Source of the DNA: Epithemia pelagica | Taxonomy: Eukaryota; Bacillariophyta; Bacillariophyceae; Surirellales; Surirellaceae | Reading direction: 5' to 3' | Length of the DNA: 64,000 nt | Assembly (NCBI GenBank): GCA_946965045.2 | Contig: OX337228.1 | Location: forward strand, 6,200,001 to 6,264,000 | In this document: positions 32,658 through 43,277 of the stretch, piece after piece | How the letters are laid out: each line of letters begins with the position of its first letter | Numbering within the stretch: position 1 is the stretch's first letter | Notes under the pieces: generated by a model | The model's database searches: none | Seen by the model: the letters and a program-made list of their open reading frames with translations, nothing else | What the model was told of the DNA's origin: nothing | Translations under genes and position numbers: made by a program

Positions 32658-33725
32658 ATGTTGAGGCAATCCTCAGTGTACCCCCTTCATCCGAAAGAAA
32701 GCCAGATCCTCGTTCGCGTCTCTGGTCATGAATTTGGTCTTTACGACAAGATTCTCGTCTACGGAAGCAGTTTGGCAATTGTTGGATCGGTGTTCTGGGT
32801 ACCAGCTGCGATGAGATGGTGCTTCAAGAGAATCCGCGCTGCACAAGAGAATTGTGATACGCGACGACATAGAATATATTGGGCTTTGATTATGGCTTTG
32901 ATCGGACTTGTTGTGTGGGGAGGTCCACATCAAAGCACTCGCCTTGACAAATTGCTTCGAGTGCGTAGCTGGAGATTGTGGAACGCATGGCTGAAATTTG
33001 TGGCCTTTGAGGCCATTGTGGACAACAAATTCACTACAGACATATCAGCGGTTCTGAAGGACCGGAACATTTTGGCGTTTTGCCCTCATGGCATATTTCC
33101 ATTCGCGTTTGGACTGGGAGCGATTTCCGAGCTCGCTCAAGAAGCATTTGGGATCTTTCGCCCCGTTGTGGCAACTGCAGTCAGAGCCTTTCCAGTTGTG
33201 AGCTCCTTTCTAAGTCTTCTCGGCGCTGTCGATGCTAGTCGAGGTACTGTTGATCGGGTCATGGCAGGAGAAGAACGAGTGGGGATTATACCCGGAGGGA
33301 TTGCCGAAATATTTGAATCCTACCCCAAACCTGGAACTCATCCAGATGAAGAATATGCCATTGTTCGAAAAGGTTTCTTGAAGATGGCAATCAAGCATGG
33401 ACGGGATGTTGTTCCCATCTACTGTTTTGGATCCACCAAAATGTTTCGGCGCCTGCAACTTCCGTTGCTCGAGACTTTCTCCAATTTACTTCGAATCAGT
33501 GTTTGCGTATTCTATGGAGTTTGGGGATTACCTTTACCCTTTCGGCAAAAGTTAACCTACATTGTGGGACAACCAATCTGCCCTCCGCCTTCTAGTGACA
33601 CTGATCTGGATCGGACGGTGGAGAACATGCACGAACAGTTTTGCACATCGCTGCAAAGCATGTTTGAACGTCATAAGCATGCTTACGGTTGGGGACACAA
33701 GTCACTCAAGATAATATCAAGGTAA
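32658..33725 (+). CDS. DGAT2/MOGAT-family acyltransferase
   Basis: Single exon, 355 residues from ATG 32658 (the frame extends upstream to a GTG at 32616 but has no earlier ATG). Two hydrophobic segments lie in the first 110 residues. The catalytic motif reads CPHGIFPF at about 142; most DGAT2s have HPHG, so the first His is replaced by Cys while PHG is kept. VGIIPGGIAEIFE and RKGFLKMAIKHG are the other DGAT2 blocks. The family transfers acyl groups to diacylglycerol, monoacylglycerol or alcohols at the ER; the exact acceptor cannot be told. It diverges from the C1-FDX gene with 269 bp between start codons. Confidence 0.85.
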   Translation: MLRQSSVYPLHPKESQILVRVSGHEFGLYDKILVYGSSLAIVGSVFWVPAAMRWCFKRIRAAQENCDTRRHRIYWALIMALIGLVVWGGPHQSTRLDKLLRVRSWRLWNAWLKFVAFEAIVDNKFTTDISAVLKDRNILAFCPHGIFPFAFGLGAISELAQEAFGIFRPVVATAVRAFPVVSSFLSLLGAVDASRGTVDRVMAGEERVGIIPGGIAEIFESYPKPGTHPDEEYAIVRKGFLKMAIKHGRDVVPIYCFGSTKMFRRLQLPLLETFSNLLRISVCVFYGVWGLPLPFRQKLTYIVGQPICPPPSSDTDLDRTVENMHEQFCTSLQSMFERHKHAYGWGHKSLKIISR

Positions 33726-33949
33726 ACGTCATCTTCACAAAACACAAGGCTACTATTGTTAAAACACCTGAAATGGGGTTCGAACGTCGCGAATGGGCGC
33801 TTGACTGGTGCTCTTGCATTCGAAACTGTTGATGGATGAGCTCTACACTCTTCATCCAGATCGGATCCAAATAACATATGATTACATGCAGAACCAAAAG
33901 TGTTTGACCAAGGGAAGGTGAGAATACTTTCACCATGATGTTAAAAGGA

Positions 33950-35209
33950 TCAAAATGGGTAACCAAAGCGGCCATCCGGATCGACCAGTGATTTTGATTT
34001 CCGGACAACCACATCTCTCCCATGACGAAGATCGATGACAGCCTCTTCGTAGTATCCAGGACCTGCTGCTGTGAAGGAATCTTGAAGCATTCCTTGGGAG
34101 CATAAGTCCCAGCTATTCTGTAGTTGCAGCGATGAATGGTTGGGTCTCCCTTCCCGGTAAAGCAGAACGCAAAAATCGAGAGAAACCCTGCTTTTGGAAC
34201 TGGTGTTGTCAACGCTAAACTGGAGGCATCGCGCTCCATCGTATAGGTATCCCAGACCCACAGATTTTGCCTCAAGCGGGTGCCAGTCCTCTCGTCCAGG
34301 ATGAGATTCAACGAAAAGAGCCGAGTCTCCCATGGATGGCGTAAGAGGTATATGAAAGAACAAGCATCCAATCGAATGACCCATGGTTGTTCCACATTTG
34401 GGAGCTTCCGCAGAACAACCTGGTCTCGCGATCCGTATGGTTGGGAAAGCTTGGTATCGATAGGTGATGTTGTCGGATGGGGATATGACTCCCTTGGAAA
34501 TAGCAACGGCTTGTAATAATGGTATGCAGAAGGATGTTAGAAAAGAATCGTATGCGAATTGAAAGACCTGTCGGTTTTCTTTAGAAAGTAAAGGTTTGAG
34601 CAACTCCTCGTCTGGGACCTCATGCACCAGAGACAAGTCCGACACATTCAAGGTATCTGCGAGAATCTCGTGCAGCGGATACGTGTGTTCATCAAAGAGA
34701 AAGGGTCTTTCATCCCGTAAGCATGTGTAGGGGACCCCCACCGAACTTGCAATGGCTGCATGAACTTTAATTTCTGTCCGACTTCTCGTCATCTCTCTCC
34801 GAGAACGCGCATGCCGTAGAAATGGTTCCATCGCTCTTCGTGTGCTAGCTCCAAAATGGTGACCATCTCCCATCAAATTGCGCATTGCGAGTCCAAATCT
34901 CTGCGAGGTCACTTCGGGTGCCACTTCGGTTTCCAGACTCTCCGACGAAGAGCCTGATATTGATGATATAGAAGACAGACTGAGAGCGCCCGTCAATGGC
35001 ATGGACAATACCAATTGCGCCTTTCTCAGACTGCCAAAGTCGATCGTAGTCGTCTCGGCGGGTGGAATCTTCCACATTGAATCTACGTCGCCACACTCTC
35101 CGCTCGTTCTGGATGCACTCATCATCGATAAGTTGCGAGAATGTTCATGGAATGGAGAAGTAAACGTTGGTGATGCTATTGATAGATTTTGTAGGTTGTT
35201 GTTGGACAT
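33950..35209 (-). CDS. StrG/2OG oxygenase-like protein with degenerate metal site
   Basis: Single exon, 419 residues from ATG 35209. The C-terminal half has YRYQAFPTIRIARPG, FFHIPLTPSMGDSALFVESHPGREDWHP and SSKSRVSLDFCVLLYRE, the order of blocks in StrG-like 2-oxoglutarate oxygenases. Where the family has WHxDxxxGH, this protein has PKCGTTMGH, and where it has RHGN it has CLQFSVDN; the Arg before VS(L/F)DF is kept. The iron ligands therefore seem lost. The N-terminal 200 residues are Ser-rich with no known domain. Family assignment is from remembered motifs. Confidence 0.7.
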   Translation of the reverse strand: MSNNNLQNLSIASPTFTSPFHEHSRNLSMMSASRTSGECGDVDSMWKIPPAETTTIDFGSLRKAQLVLSMPLTGALSLSSISSISGSSSESLETEVAPEVTSQRFGLAMRNLMGDGHHFGASTRRAMEPFLRHARSRREMTRSRTEIKVHAAIASSVGVPYTCLRDERPFLFDEHTYPLHEILADTLNVSDLSLVHEVPDEELLKPLLSKENRQVFQFAYDSFLTSFCIPLLQAVAISKGVISPSDNITYRYQAFPTIRIARPGCSAEAPKCGTTMGHSIGCLFFHIPLTPSMGDSALFVESHPGREDWHPLEAKSVGLGYLYDGARCLQFSVDNTSSKSRVSLDFCVLLYREGRPNHSSLQLQNSWDLCSQGMLQDSFTAAGPGYYEEAVIDLRHGRDVVVRKSKSLVDPDGRFGYPF

Positions 35210-35845
35210 GGTCGTCAAGTGCGTTCGTATCGCAGTGCCTCGTCATTCCATGTTGGTGTCAATGGAAATCACGCAGTCGAGCAACATTCTCTTTTGATGT
35301 GCTCGACCGAGACCTGCCTCCGATCGAGTATAGTAGTGTACATGTTCCTTCGCTCTGTACCGTGGAAAGAATCGGTACGGGTGGGTACTATAGATCCAAT
35401 CTGTAGGGGCAATCAAGTTTGTCATGAACAATTCGCGTTCGCACGTGAGCTCCTACGTTTTCATTCGCTGCTTCGGAGTTCGCACAGTCAACGAGTACCG
35501 GTTCGCATGTCGTCATCCTTCCGAACCAACACGAAAGAACAGGATGTGCATCATCGATGGCATGCCATCAACGTTTAAACTTTTTTGAAATACAAAACTT
35601 AAACATCATTATGGTCGGACGACAGACAGTCGTCGATTTTCTCACAACCAACAAACACACCAATCTCCATCGATCCAACAACATTGAAGACGACGACGAC
35701 TAACAACGAACAAGGCGAACATAGAGGACTTGGACGTTGCCGCTTGGTATCTTTTCAAAGTTTACGGGTGGAAAGTCACTGTTACTGCGTGTGGTTGTCG
35801 ATTGAAGCATTATCGTGTTCCAATTAGTGATTTGAATCGTCGAAC
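35210..35845. promoter_or_regulatory. Divergent intergenic region upstream of NOG1
   Basis: A 636-bp gap separates the divergent start codons of the StrG-like gene and NOG1. I see no additional gene; a CAACAAACA/GACGACGAC-rich leader precedes NOG1. Confidence 0.4.
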
Positions 35846-38150
35846 ATGCCGGTCTACAACTTCAAATCGATGCACCCCGTGCCGACGGCTCCGGAACTGG
35901 TCGACATTGTTCTAGTTCGTACGCAACGCCGAACTCCCACGGTGGTACATCCAGGCTACAAGATTCAGAGGATTCGGGCCTTCTAGTAAGTCCACATTGT
36001 TCGTTATCTGGCGTTTGGCCGTTGGCTAGTATGACTAACACAATTTCATTTCGCTTGTCGCCCTGTTCAGTATGCGAAAGATCAAGTTTACCCAACAAAC
36101 GATATCCGAACGACTGGGACAGATTCTTACCGATTTCCCTCGCTTAAACGATATTCATCCGTTCTATGCGGATCTCTGTAACACCCTGTACGACCGTGAT
36201 CACTATAAGTTGGCTCTGGGACAAATTAACTCAGCCCGGTCGTTGGTGGATGCCATTTCTCGAGATATGATTCGCATGGTCAAGTATGGCGACTCGTTGT
36301 ATCGATGCAAGTGTTTGAAACGTGCCGCTTTGGGACGTATGTGCACAGTCTTGAAGCGCCAAAAATCGTCCCTCGCCTATCTCGAGGAAGTGCGCAAGCA
36401 CATGTCGCGTCTCCCCGCTTTGGATCCCAACACGCGAACGCTTCTCATGTGTGGCTTTCCCAATGTTGGCAAGTCATCCTTTATGAACAAAATCACTCGA
36501 GGCAATGTCGACGTTCAACCATATGCTTTCACGACCAAGTCCTTGTTTGTGGGACATTGTGACTACAAATACTTGAGATGGTACGTGTTGTTGTCATGAC
36601 GTATTCGTTTACCGAGAGTTTCATCTCACACGATTTTGGTCTGTTGGTCTTGTAGGCAAGTCATTGATACACCTGGTATCTTGGACCATTCTCTGGAAGA
36701 AAGAAATACGATTGAAATGCAAGCCATCATTGCTCTGGCACACTTGTCCTGCAGTGTTTTGTACTTTGTCGATGTCTCGGAACAGTGTGGTTACACCATC
36801 GATCAACAGTGCTCACTGTTTCGAAGTATCAAACCGCTGTTTGCCAATAAGCAGTTGATCGGTACGTCTTATGTCAATAGATACCTTCTGGTCGTTGTCG
36901 GTTCTTCTCATTTATTCTTTTCTTCAGTTGTTGTCAATAAAATTGATCAACAACCCTGGGATACCTTGGACAGTGATAAGAAAACCATGGTTCAAGCACT
37001 TGCGGATGACGCGAATTGCTCGCTCATGACAATGTCCAATGTTTCGGAGGTAGGTGTCTCCGAAGTGAAGATTGCAGCTTGTGACAAACTTTTGGCCTCC
37101 CGTGTCGATGCCAGAATTAGCGGTAAGAAGATTGATGGCATTATGAATCGACTTCAGGTATTCCAACCTACCCCGCGTGACGATGTCAAACGAGAGCCCT
37201 TCATTCCGGAATCGGTCAAGCGTGCCAGAGAAGAAGGAGCGAAGAAACCGCAGCGGTCTAGAATTGGTTATGCGGAAACAGTTGACGATGACAATGATGA
37301 GGATGATGCTCCCATGACTTTGGAAACAACGCGAAAGAGCACTCGTGACATGATGTGGGAGAATGGTGGTCCCGGCGTTTGGGCGCCTGATTATAGGGAA
37401 CAGTACGACTTGGAAAATGACGACTGGAAGTTTGATAGTATTCCTGAAATCATTGATGGAAAGAACATTGCCGATTTCGTCGATCCAGACATTTTGAAGA
37501 AGCTGGAGGCACTCGAACAAGAAGAGGATCAAATTTTGAGTGAAATGGAAGCTGCCAAGATGAATGAAGAACCGGAATCTGACTTGGACGAAGAAGAGGA
37601 GGCAGCCGTCAGTGCAATTCGCGCGAGGAAGAAGATTATCAAGGCTCGAAAGCTTGCGACCCAAACCCAGAATAAACCAATGGTCCCTCTAAGTGTAAGA
37701 GGAAAAGGTGGAGCATTAGACACCCAACAAATTAAGGAAAAGATGGATAGTATTGGCGTGGATAGTTCGAAAATGCTGGAACGAGGGCGTTCTACTGAGA
37801 AAGCAGAACGAGCACGAAAGAGGGAAAGATCTTTGAGTCGCAAATTGGAAAAGCGCAAGGATAGCGATCACGACGAGATGGATATAGATGAGGAGGGCGG
37901 TACGAAAAGAGCAAGGGTCGAAACAACACGCAGTGATGTAAGCGAAGCATTGAGTCATTCCAAGCCTCAGGATCTTTCAAAGATGGGATTGAAGGATAAG
38001 GAGACAATCCAGAAAGCAAAGAAATTGGATTATCGTGGGCGTCTTTCCTGGAAGGGTGGTGCTGGTGAGGGTGACAACAGAAAAAGTGTCCATTTGGTCA
38101 AGTGGATGAATACAGGAAAGAAGCGAATGGGAACTCACTACTGTAGGTAA
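35846..38150 (+). CDS. NOG1: Nucleolar GTP-binding protein 1 (60S biogenesis GTPase)
   Basis: Four exons, 35846-35985, 36071-36580, 36656-36861 and 36928-38150, give 692 residues. Donors are GTAAGT, GTACGT and GTACGT. The N-terminus [20 protein letters not shown] and the helical bundle (RRAxx, [19 protein letters not shown]) are classic NOG1. The OBG-type GTPase has GFPNVGKSS (G1), DTPGILDH (G3) and VVNKID (G4) restored by the last splice. NOG1/GTPBP4 sits in the peptide tunnel region of pre-60S particles in nucleolus and nucleus. The C-terminus is long, acidic then basic. The 66-nt third intron is a multiple of three with no stop, so its retention would add 22 residues inside the GTPase domain. 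Confidence 0.93.
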
Positions 38151-38222
38151 ATGCAATATTGCTTGGGATGTGTCCCCCCTAGAAAAAAATTCAAGTATGC
38201 AACGTTGCATTTCTATTAAAAA

Positions 38223-41102
38223 CTATGACGCAGAATAAGGTGCATGTCCTTTGTATTCTACGGTAAAGGAAGCTTCTCCTCCAGTCAAACTTCTGAGGCT
38301 GTTTGCGTACCCGAGGATTTCAATTAACGGAACCTCCCCTCGCAGCAAAGCATTCCGCTCGGAACTGGCGACATCCCCAAGCTGGACGTCTCCTACAGAT
38401 CCACGCCGATTTGTGAGATCACTCAACACATTTCCAACTTTTTCATTGGGGCTTGAGACTTCCATGCTCATTTTCGGTTCCAAAAGAACGCAACTTGATT
38501 TGTCAGCCAGCAACGTTTCGATCGCAAAGGCACACGCCGCACGGAGAGACCCTGGCATGGCCGTAATCCCAGCAATGCCACCTTCGGAATCGATATCCTC
38601 GACATGGCATCTCATGTTAGCCATGGCATACCCACTAGGACCACGCTTCAGAGCGCCTCTGCACCCCTCCATAAGAGATCGGACCACAACTGACTTTGCT
38701 TCAAGCTCTTCCAAAGTTCCTTTGTAGTCACTTAGATCGAGATACTCCAGGATCCGAGGCGAAATCGTCACTTCTGGATCTGAGACAACCTGACAACTTT
38801 CCTCGTTCATATTCTGGAACCCTGGCTCGAGTTTCAAATGAATTGATGCTTGAAGCCGAGTATCTCCGAATGTACGGTCAAAGTTGAGCAGACCGTCCGT
38901 CTCTACTACTTCAGAGACTGTCTCTCGATAAGCTACGGACGGTTTGCCAACCAAAACATTCAGATCGTGTTCTCGACGGATGCGATCCAGTGTTACCTCA
39001 ATGTGAAGCTCTCCCAATCCAGAGAGCAATGTCCGCGAATCTTCCTCTTCCACGACCAAACTGGGGTCTTCAATACAGAGAAGAGAGAGCGCTTCTGTCA
39101 GCCTTGTCTGCTCACTGGTAGATTCTGCTTCTAGTTGCACAGTCAGAACGGGCTTTGGTGCGATAAAACCGCCTGTACAATAGGCAACTTCATCCCGTCC
39201 ATTCTTGGCTTTTCGTCGTTTCGCTGGGGACATCATGATAGTGTCCCCCGTTACGACATTTTTCAAGCCTACCAATGCACAGACATCACCACTTTGTGCT
39301 TCACCGTTTTCCAGGTTACAAAAGTGTGTCAGTTCCAACATGCCGCCAACACGTTCCGTTCGAGAGATGCCGGGTGCCTGGGATTTCTCTCCTGGCGTGG
39401 GTGGTGTAATTACTTGAACGGTATCTTTACACCGAATCTTACCAGAGTAAATCCTTGCAAAAACAACCCTGCCATCTCCACTACCACCCTTGCATTTCAT
39501 GTGAAGGACTTTGAAGGCTAATGCGAGTAGTGTAGGGTGATAGCAATGGCCCAGCGCAACTGTGCTACCGCCAGGCACAGACGGCAGTCTTGTTTGTTGC
39601 CCAACATGCGTTAACGTGGGTGGCATTCGGTCAATGGGGGAAGGTAAGAAATCAGCAATGGCGTCGAGGCAAGGCTCAATGCCTTTGCCCTGTACGGCAG
39701 CCGCAGCCATGACAGGAAGTATACGATGGCTAATGGTAGCTCTTCGAATGGCCTGTCGTAGATCGGCCGTCGTGGGATCTTGTTCGTTCAAAAACAGCTC
39801 TTCCATGGTCTCATCCACTTCGGCCATGGAAGCAAACAATTCAGATCGTGCTGCGACTGCCACTTCCGTAACGGGGGAGTCCGGATACAGTAATTCATGG
39901 TCATCGGTCCACAATGGAATCACAGTAGGGATACAATTCTCCACTACCGAGATGTCGCCGTCCCCACATTTGGAGTGTGGCCAAATAACGACCCGCATAT
40001 GTATAAGATCGACAATTCCCATAAAGTCATCTGAAAGTACTTCATTCTTGTCGTAGGCAACCACCACTTTTTCCAGAATGCTTTCCGTATCATCCGTACT
40101 CTCCCATTCATCGGCAGAAGCAGCTCGAAACACGGGTAGTTGAATAGGTAATGGATTGGCCCCTGGAAGCTTTTGTCTCAAGGACTGCACCGCCGAATGA
40201 AAGTCTGCACCAATCTTATCCATTTTGTTAATGACCGCCAAACAGGGAAGAGGTTCGTGAAAATGATCTTGTCTTGTTTTGGGTAGTCGATCCTCGGAAA
40301 CCTCGGGGTTTTCCTCTTCTACCACTTGATGATTGTTGTGCGAGGGTCTCGTCATGGCACGCCATACCGTTTGCGTTTGCGCTTGCACACCGGCCGCCGA
40401 ATCGACTACCAGGACGGCACCATCCAGAACAGCCACACTCCGATTGACTTCGACGGAAAAATCGACATGACCCGGTGTATCAATCAAAGCAATATTGACT
40501 CGATCATTTGCAAAATCTCCTGCTTGGGAATTGTGAAAGGCCCAAGGAAAGCGAATGGCGGCCGATTGGATGGTAATGCCTCGTTCTCGTTCGGCGGGTA
40601 AGTAATCCGTGACGGTGTTTCCATCATCGACACTTCCGGCTCGTCCGACAATTCCTGCCAAGGCCAACATGCGTTCTGTCACAGTCGTTTTGCCTGCATC
40701 GACATGGGCAAAGACTCCCACATTCCGCATGTGACGTAAGCGATTCATTTCACGCTCCGAAACCTGGGAAAGGGGTGATGATGTGCTGGTTGGATTGGTT
40801 GTGGGTGCCTCGGGGAGTTCGGCCGGTTCCTCGTGCAATGGATTGTCTTGAAGCATCATTTCGGTAGCAGCCATGGTAGAATTGAATCGTTGTGCGTTGC
40901 TAGCGGAGTTGCTCGTTGCCGTGGTGGTGCTACTACCATATCGAAGTTGGCTCATATTATGGTCCGTACCATGGTTGGTTCGAATCTCGTCCACCCATGG
41001 CTGAGCAAATTGAACCTGTACTAGTGGGGCAAGCCTTCTCCCATGCAAGTTGTGTCTTATGCCAGACCGAAAGGACTTGAGGACGAAAGACGAAGTAATC
41101 AT
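38223..41102 (-). CDS. GFM2: Mitochondrial ribosome-recycling elongation factor G2
   Basis: Single exon of 959 residues from ATG 41102. The GTPase has AHVDAGKTT (about 134), DTPGHVDF and NKMD (about 291). VDDGNTVTDYLPAERERGITIQSAA is the form seen in GFM2/MEF2 rather than in elongating EF-G. GFM2 splits mitochondrial ribosomes together with RRF after termination. The first 110 residues are Arg/Ser/Thr-rich, consistent with a mitochondrial presequence. A loop of about 25 residues is inserted before NKMD compared with bacterial EF-G. The stop is 72 bp from that of convergent NOG1. Confidence 0.88.
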   Translation of the reverse strand: MITSSFVLKSFRSGIRHNLHGRRLAPLVQVQFAQPWVDEIRTNHGTDHNMSQLRYGSSTTTATSNSASNAQRFNSTMAATEMMLQDNPLHEEPAELPEAPTTNPTSTSSPLSQVSEREMNRLRHMRNVGVFAHVDAGKTTVTERMLALAGIVGRAGSVDDGNTVTDYLPAERERGITIQSAAIRFPWAFHNSQAGDFANDRVNIALIDTPGHVDFSVEVNRSVAVLDGAVLVVDSAAGVQAQTQTVWRAMTRPSHNNHQVVEEENPEVSEDRLPKTRQDHFHEPLPCLAVINKMDKIGADFHSAVQSLRQKLPGANPLPIQLPVFRAASADEWESTDDTESILEKVVVAYDKNEVLSDDFMGIVDLIHMRVVIWPHSKCGDGDISVVENCIPTVIPLWTDDHELLYPDSPVTEVAVAARSELFASMAEVDETMEELFLNEQDPTTADLRQAIRRATISHRILPVMAAAAVQGKGIEPCLDAIADFLPSPIDRMPPTLTHVGQQTRLPSVPGGSTVALGHCYHPTLLALAFKVLHMKCKGGSGDGRVVFARIYSGKIRCKDTVQVITPPTPGEKSQAPGISRTERVGGMLELTHFCNLENGEAQSGDVCALVGLKNVVTGDTIMMSPAKRRKAKNGRDEVAYCTGGFIAPKPVLTVQLEAESTSEQTRLTEALSLLCIEDPSLVVEEEDSRTLLSGLGELHIEVTLDRIRREHDLNVLVGKPSVAYRETVSEVVETDGLLNFDRTFGDTRLQASIHLKLEPGFQNMNEESCQVVSDPEVTISPRILEYLDLSDYKGTLEELEAKSVVVRSLMEGCRGALKRGPSGYAMANMRCHVEDIDSEGGIAGITAMPGSLRAACAFAIETLLADKSSCVLLEPKMSMEVSSPNEKVGNVLSDLTNRRGSVGDVQLGDVASSERNALLRGEVPLIEILGYANSLRSLTGGEASFTVEYKGHAPYSAS

Positions 41103-41654
41103 GGTTCATTGATCTATTTCCCCAAACCATCAATTGCCTATCTCTCCATTGTCGTCGTCTGTGATGGACCGATGCAACCACTGACCACACAACAGTTTTG
41201 TTGGCTGTGGTGGTGGTGGTGCGTGGTGTGTTCGGTTTCTGTGGATTTGGGGGTGGTCCAACCGCTGACGTCTCATGCATGGTTCAATCCCCCTGAATCT
41301 TTTGGATATGGGAATGAAGATCGAGTTGCGCCAAGCGTCAAGCATGCCAGTATGGGGCAATAATAAGAGAGTATTGCCTGGCGGTGCATGTAACGTACAC
41401 TACATAAACGATATTGTTCCGTTGTACTTCTCAATAATATTGTATTGTATCGTGCGGCGTTGGTTTTGAAATTCAAGGAACCAACAAACACAGACAGTTA
41501 CGAATACCCCCAAACACAACAGTAAGTGTCGGTCCAACCAAGTCAACTCTGCTTCTGAAACGAGCACAGCAGCTTTGAGGACTCCGTCCCTGTGTTACGC
41601 AGTGGACTTGTCTAATCTTTTTAGAGCGAAGCAATCGATCAAGTCGATAGCAAT
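41103..41654. promoter_or_regulatory. Divergent intergenic region, GFM2 and kinase
   Basis: A 552-bp gap lies between divergent start codons. It includes a TGGTGGTGGTGG tract near 41210. No gene is seen. Confidence 0.4.
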
Positions 41655-43277
41655 ATGACAAGTCCCTCAATGGCGCTTTTGGGAGAGCCTCATTGGCCCA
41701 AGGAGGCCTCGGACAAATATGAGCGAATAGAGGTTCTGGGAAAGGGATCTTTTGGCATGGTCTGGATGGCACGGCGAACAACCAAGTCGGAAGATACGTT
41801 TGACGATGAATATGTGGCCATCAAGAATATCAATATCAAGGATGAAAAGGGAGAAGTCTACGCTGAACGTGAGATTGCAATTTTGCACGAACTTCGTCAT
41901 CCGCACGTGATTCGGCTGATACGTTCGTACCATATGGAAAAGGTGGAGGGGGAGGCCAAAAAGTTCCCCAACACACGGCTGGTGGTCATGCAATTGGCGC
42001 GTGGACCCAACTTGCATCAACTCGTGATTAAACGGGGAGCCATTGGCTTGCCCTTGGCTCGACAAATCAGCCGGGAGCTTATTGCGGCGGTGAGTTATGT
42101 GCATGGCCGTGCGGTGATTCATCGGGACATCAAACCTAGCAATTGTATTTTGGCCAGCAACACGATATCTCCTTCCGAAGAATACGATTGGATTATGGAT
42201 GATGCTATTTGGAGCAGCCAAAAGGATGGAGAGGAAGCCGTGCAAAAACGAAAGTGGAAGCTCATGTTGGTCGACTTTGGCTTTGCACGAGCCTTGGAAG
42301 AGGACGAAATCAAACAACAAGCAAAGAAAATGAGAAACTCCATCTTGTTTGAACAAAGCGGCATGCAACCGAGACTTAGTTTTGCCGCCAAAAAACACAG
42401 TCCGAAAAGCCCCACGGCATTGGCGGCGGCCGAAGTTGCCGCAGCCGATCAGCTCAATGGTGGTGGAGATGAAAATGGTGGCAGTGCGGACAAGGATGAT
42501 GATTCCGTCGACGCGGCCAAAGTAGAAGAATTGGCGGAAATTGCGGCATCCAAAATGAAACCGTCCTTCGAGGCGCACAATGAGCTCGAAGATGCCATTA
42601 TGGGTCCGGGCCAAGAGAAACGAAAGAGGCCATCGGCTGTCTCGGTCCAATTTGAACAACTCGATTCAAAAATGTCCTCCAATCGCCGTCGCGTGAGCAC
42701 AGCACGCCACAATATCCGATCCATGAGTGCCTTGGGGACCAAAGCCTATGCGGCACCTGAAATCCGCAAACAGCTTCGACGTAAGACATCGGAAGATTTC
42801 AGCAAAGCCAATGCAGCAATGACCGAGTGCGTGGCTGACTATGGTATGATTGTCGATGCCTATTCGGTCGGTTGGACCTTGCGTGTGGCCATGACGGGCG
42901 TTCCACCCAATTTTTCCATTTCGGAATACATGCAGCAACGAGAAAATGTTGTCATGATACAGGATGAGAATGAAGATGCGGGGGTAGACATGTGCTGTTG
43001 CATGAAACCACCGTCCAGAGCCTTTGTCAAGATTCGTGATCCAGCGCAGATTCCATACGATGCAACCTTGTTGATTGCTCAAATGACGGAGAAGAAACCA
43101 GAAGATCGAATGACGGTACGTGAAGCGCAATTGCAACCTTGGATTGCAGGCAATGAAGATGATGAAGAGTACCTGTTACCACAGGGAGATTATCCGGCCA
43201 ATCACGGAGATCCTGTCGTTCCCCTCGAATGCGCACCAGCTCTCTCCAAGATTACTGTTGAATATCATACGCAATAG
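41655..43277 (+). CDS. Ser/Thr protein kinase with 150-residue activation-loop insert
   Basis: Single exon, 540 residues. All catalytic elements are present: GKGSFGMV, VAIK with Lys57, HRDIKPSN (156-163), DFG with Asp207 and YAAPE. The stretch from DFG to GTKAYAAPE is about 154 residues, against roughly 20-25 in ordinary kinases; the insert is Ala/Lys/Asp-rich with basic patches. The C-lobe then has a CCCMKPP motif and a final HAT-like R in EDRMTVREAQLQPWI. The kinase group is unclear (perhaps CAMK-like or a stramenopile lineage). The protein should be an active kinase whose activation segment is covered or regulated by the insert. Confidence 0.85.
   Translation: MTSPSMALLGEPHWPKEASDKYERIEVLGKGSFGMVWMARRTTKSEDTFDDEYVAIKNINIKDEKGEVYAEREIAILHELRHPHVIRLIRSYHMEKVEGEAKKFPNTRLVVMQLARGPNLHQLVIKRGAIGLPLARQISRELIAAVSYVHGRAVIHRDIKPSNCILASNTISPSEEYDWIMDDAIWSSQKDGEEAVQKRKWKLMLVDFGFARALEEDEIKQQAKKMRNSILFEQSGMQPRLSFAAKKHSPKSPTALAAAEVAAADQLNGGGDENGGSADKDDDSVDAAKVEELAEIAASKMKPSFEAHNELEDAIMGPGQEKRKRPSAVSVQFEQLDSKMSSNRRRVSTARHNIRSMSALGTKAYAAPEIRKQLRRKTSEDFSKANAAMTECVADYGMIVDAYSVGWTLRVAMTGVPPNFSISEYMQQRENVVMIQDENEDAGVDMCCCMKPPSRAFVKIRDPAQIPYDATLLIAQMTEKKPEDRMTVREAQLQPWIAGNEDDEEYLLPQGDYPANHGDPVVPLECAPALSKITVEYHTQ

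Noticed and set aside
33706-34506. 266-codon minus-strand frame
   Set aside because: It overlaps the StrG-like gene in another frame on the same strand and has no family features; a shadow.
36924-37664. 246-codon frame antisense to NOG1
   Set aside because: Shadow of the NOG1 exon with low-complexity Phe/Leu/Ile content.
41667-42659. 330-codon frame antisense to the kinase
   Set aside because: It mirrors the kinase coding strand and resembles no protein.
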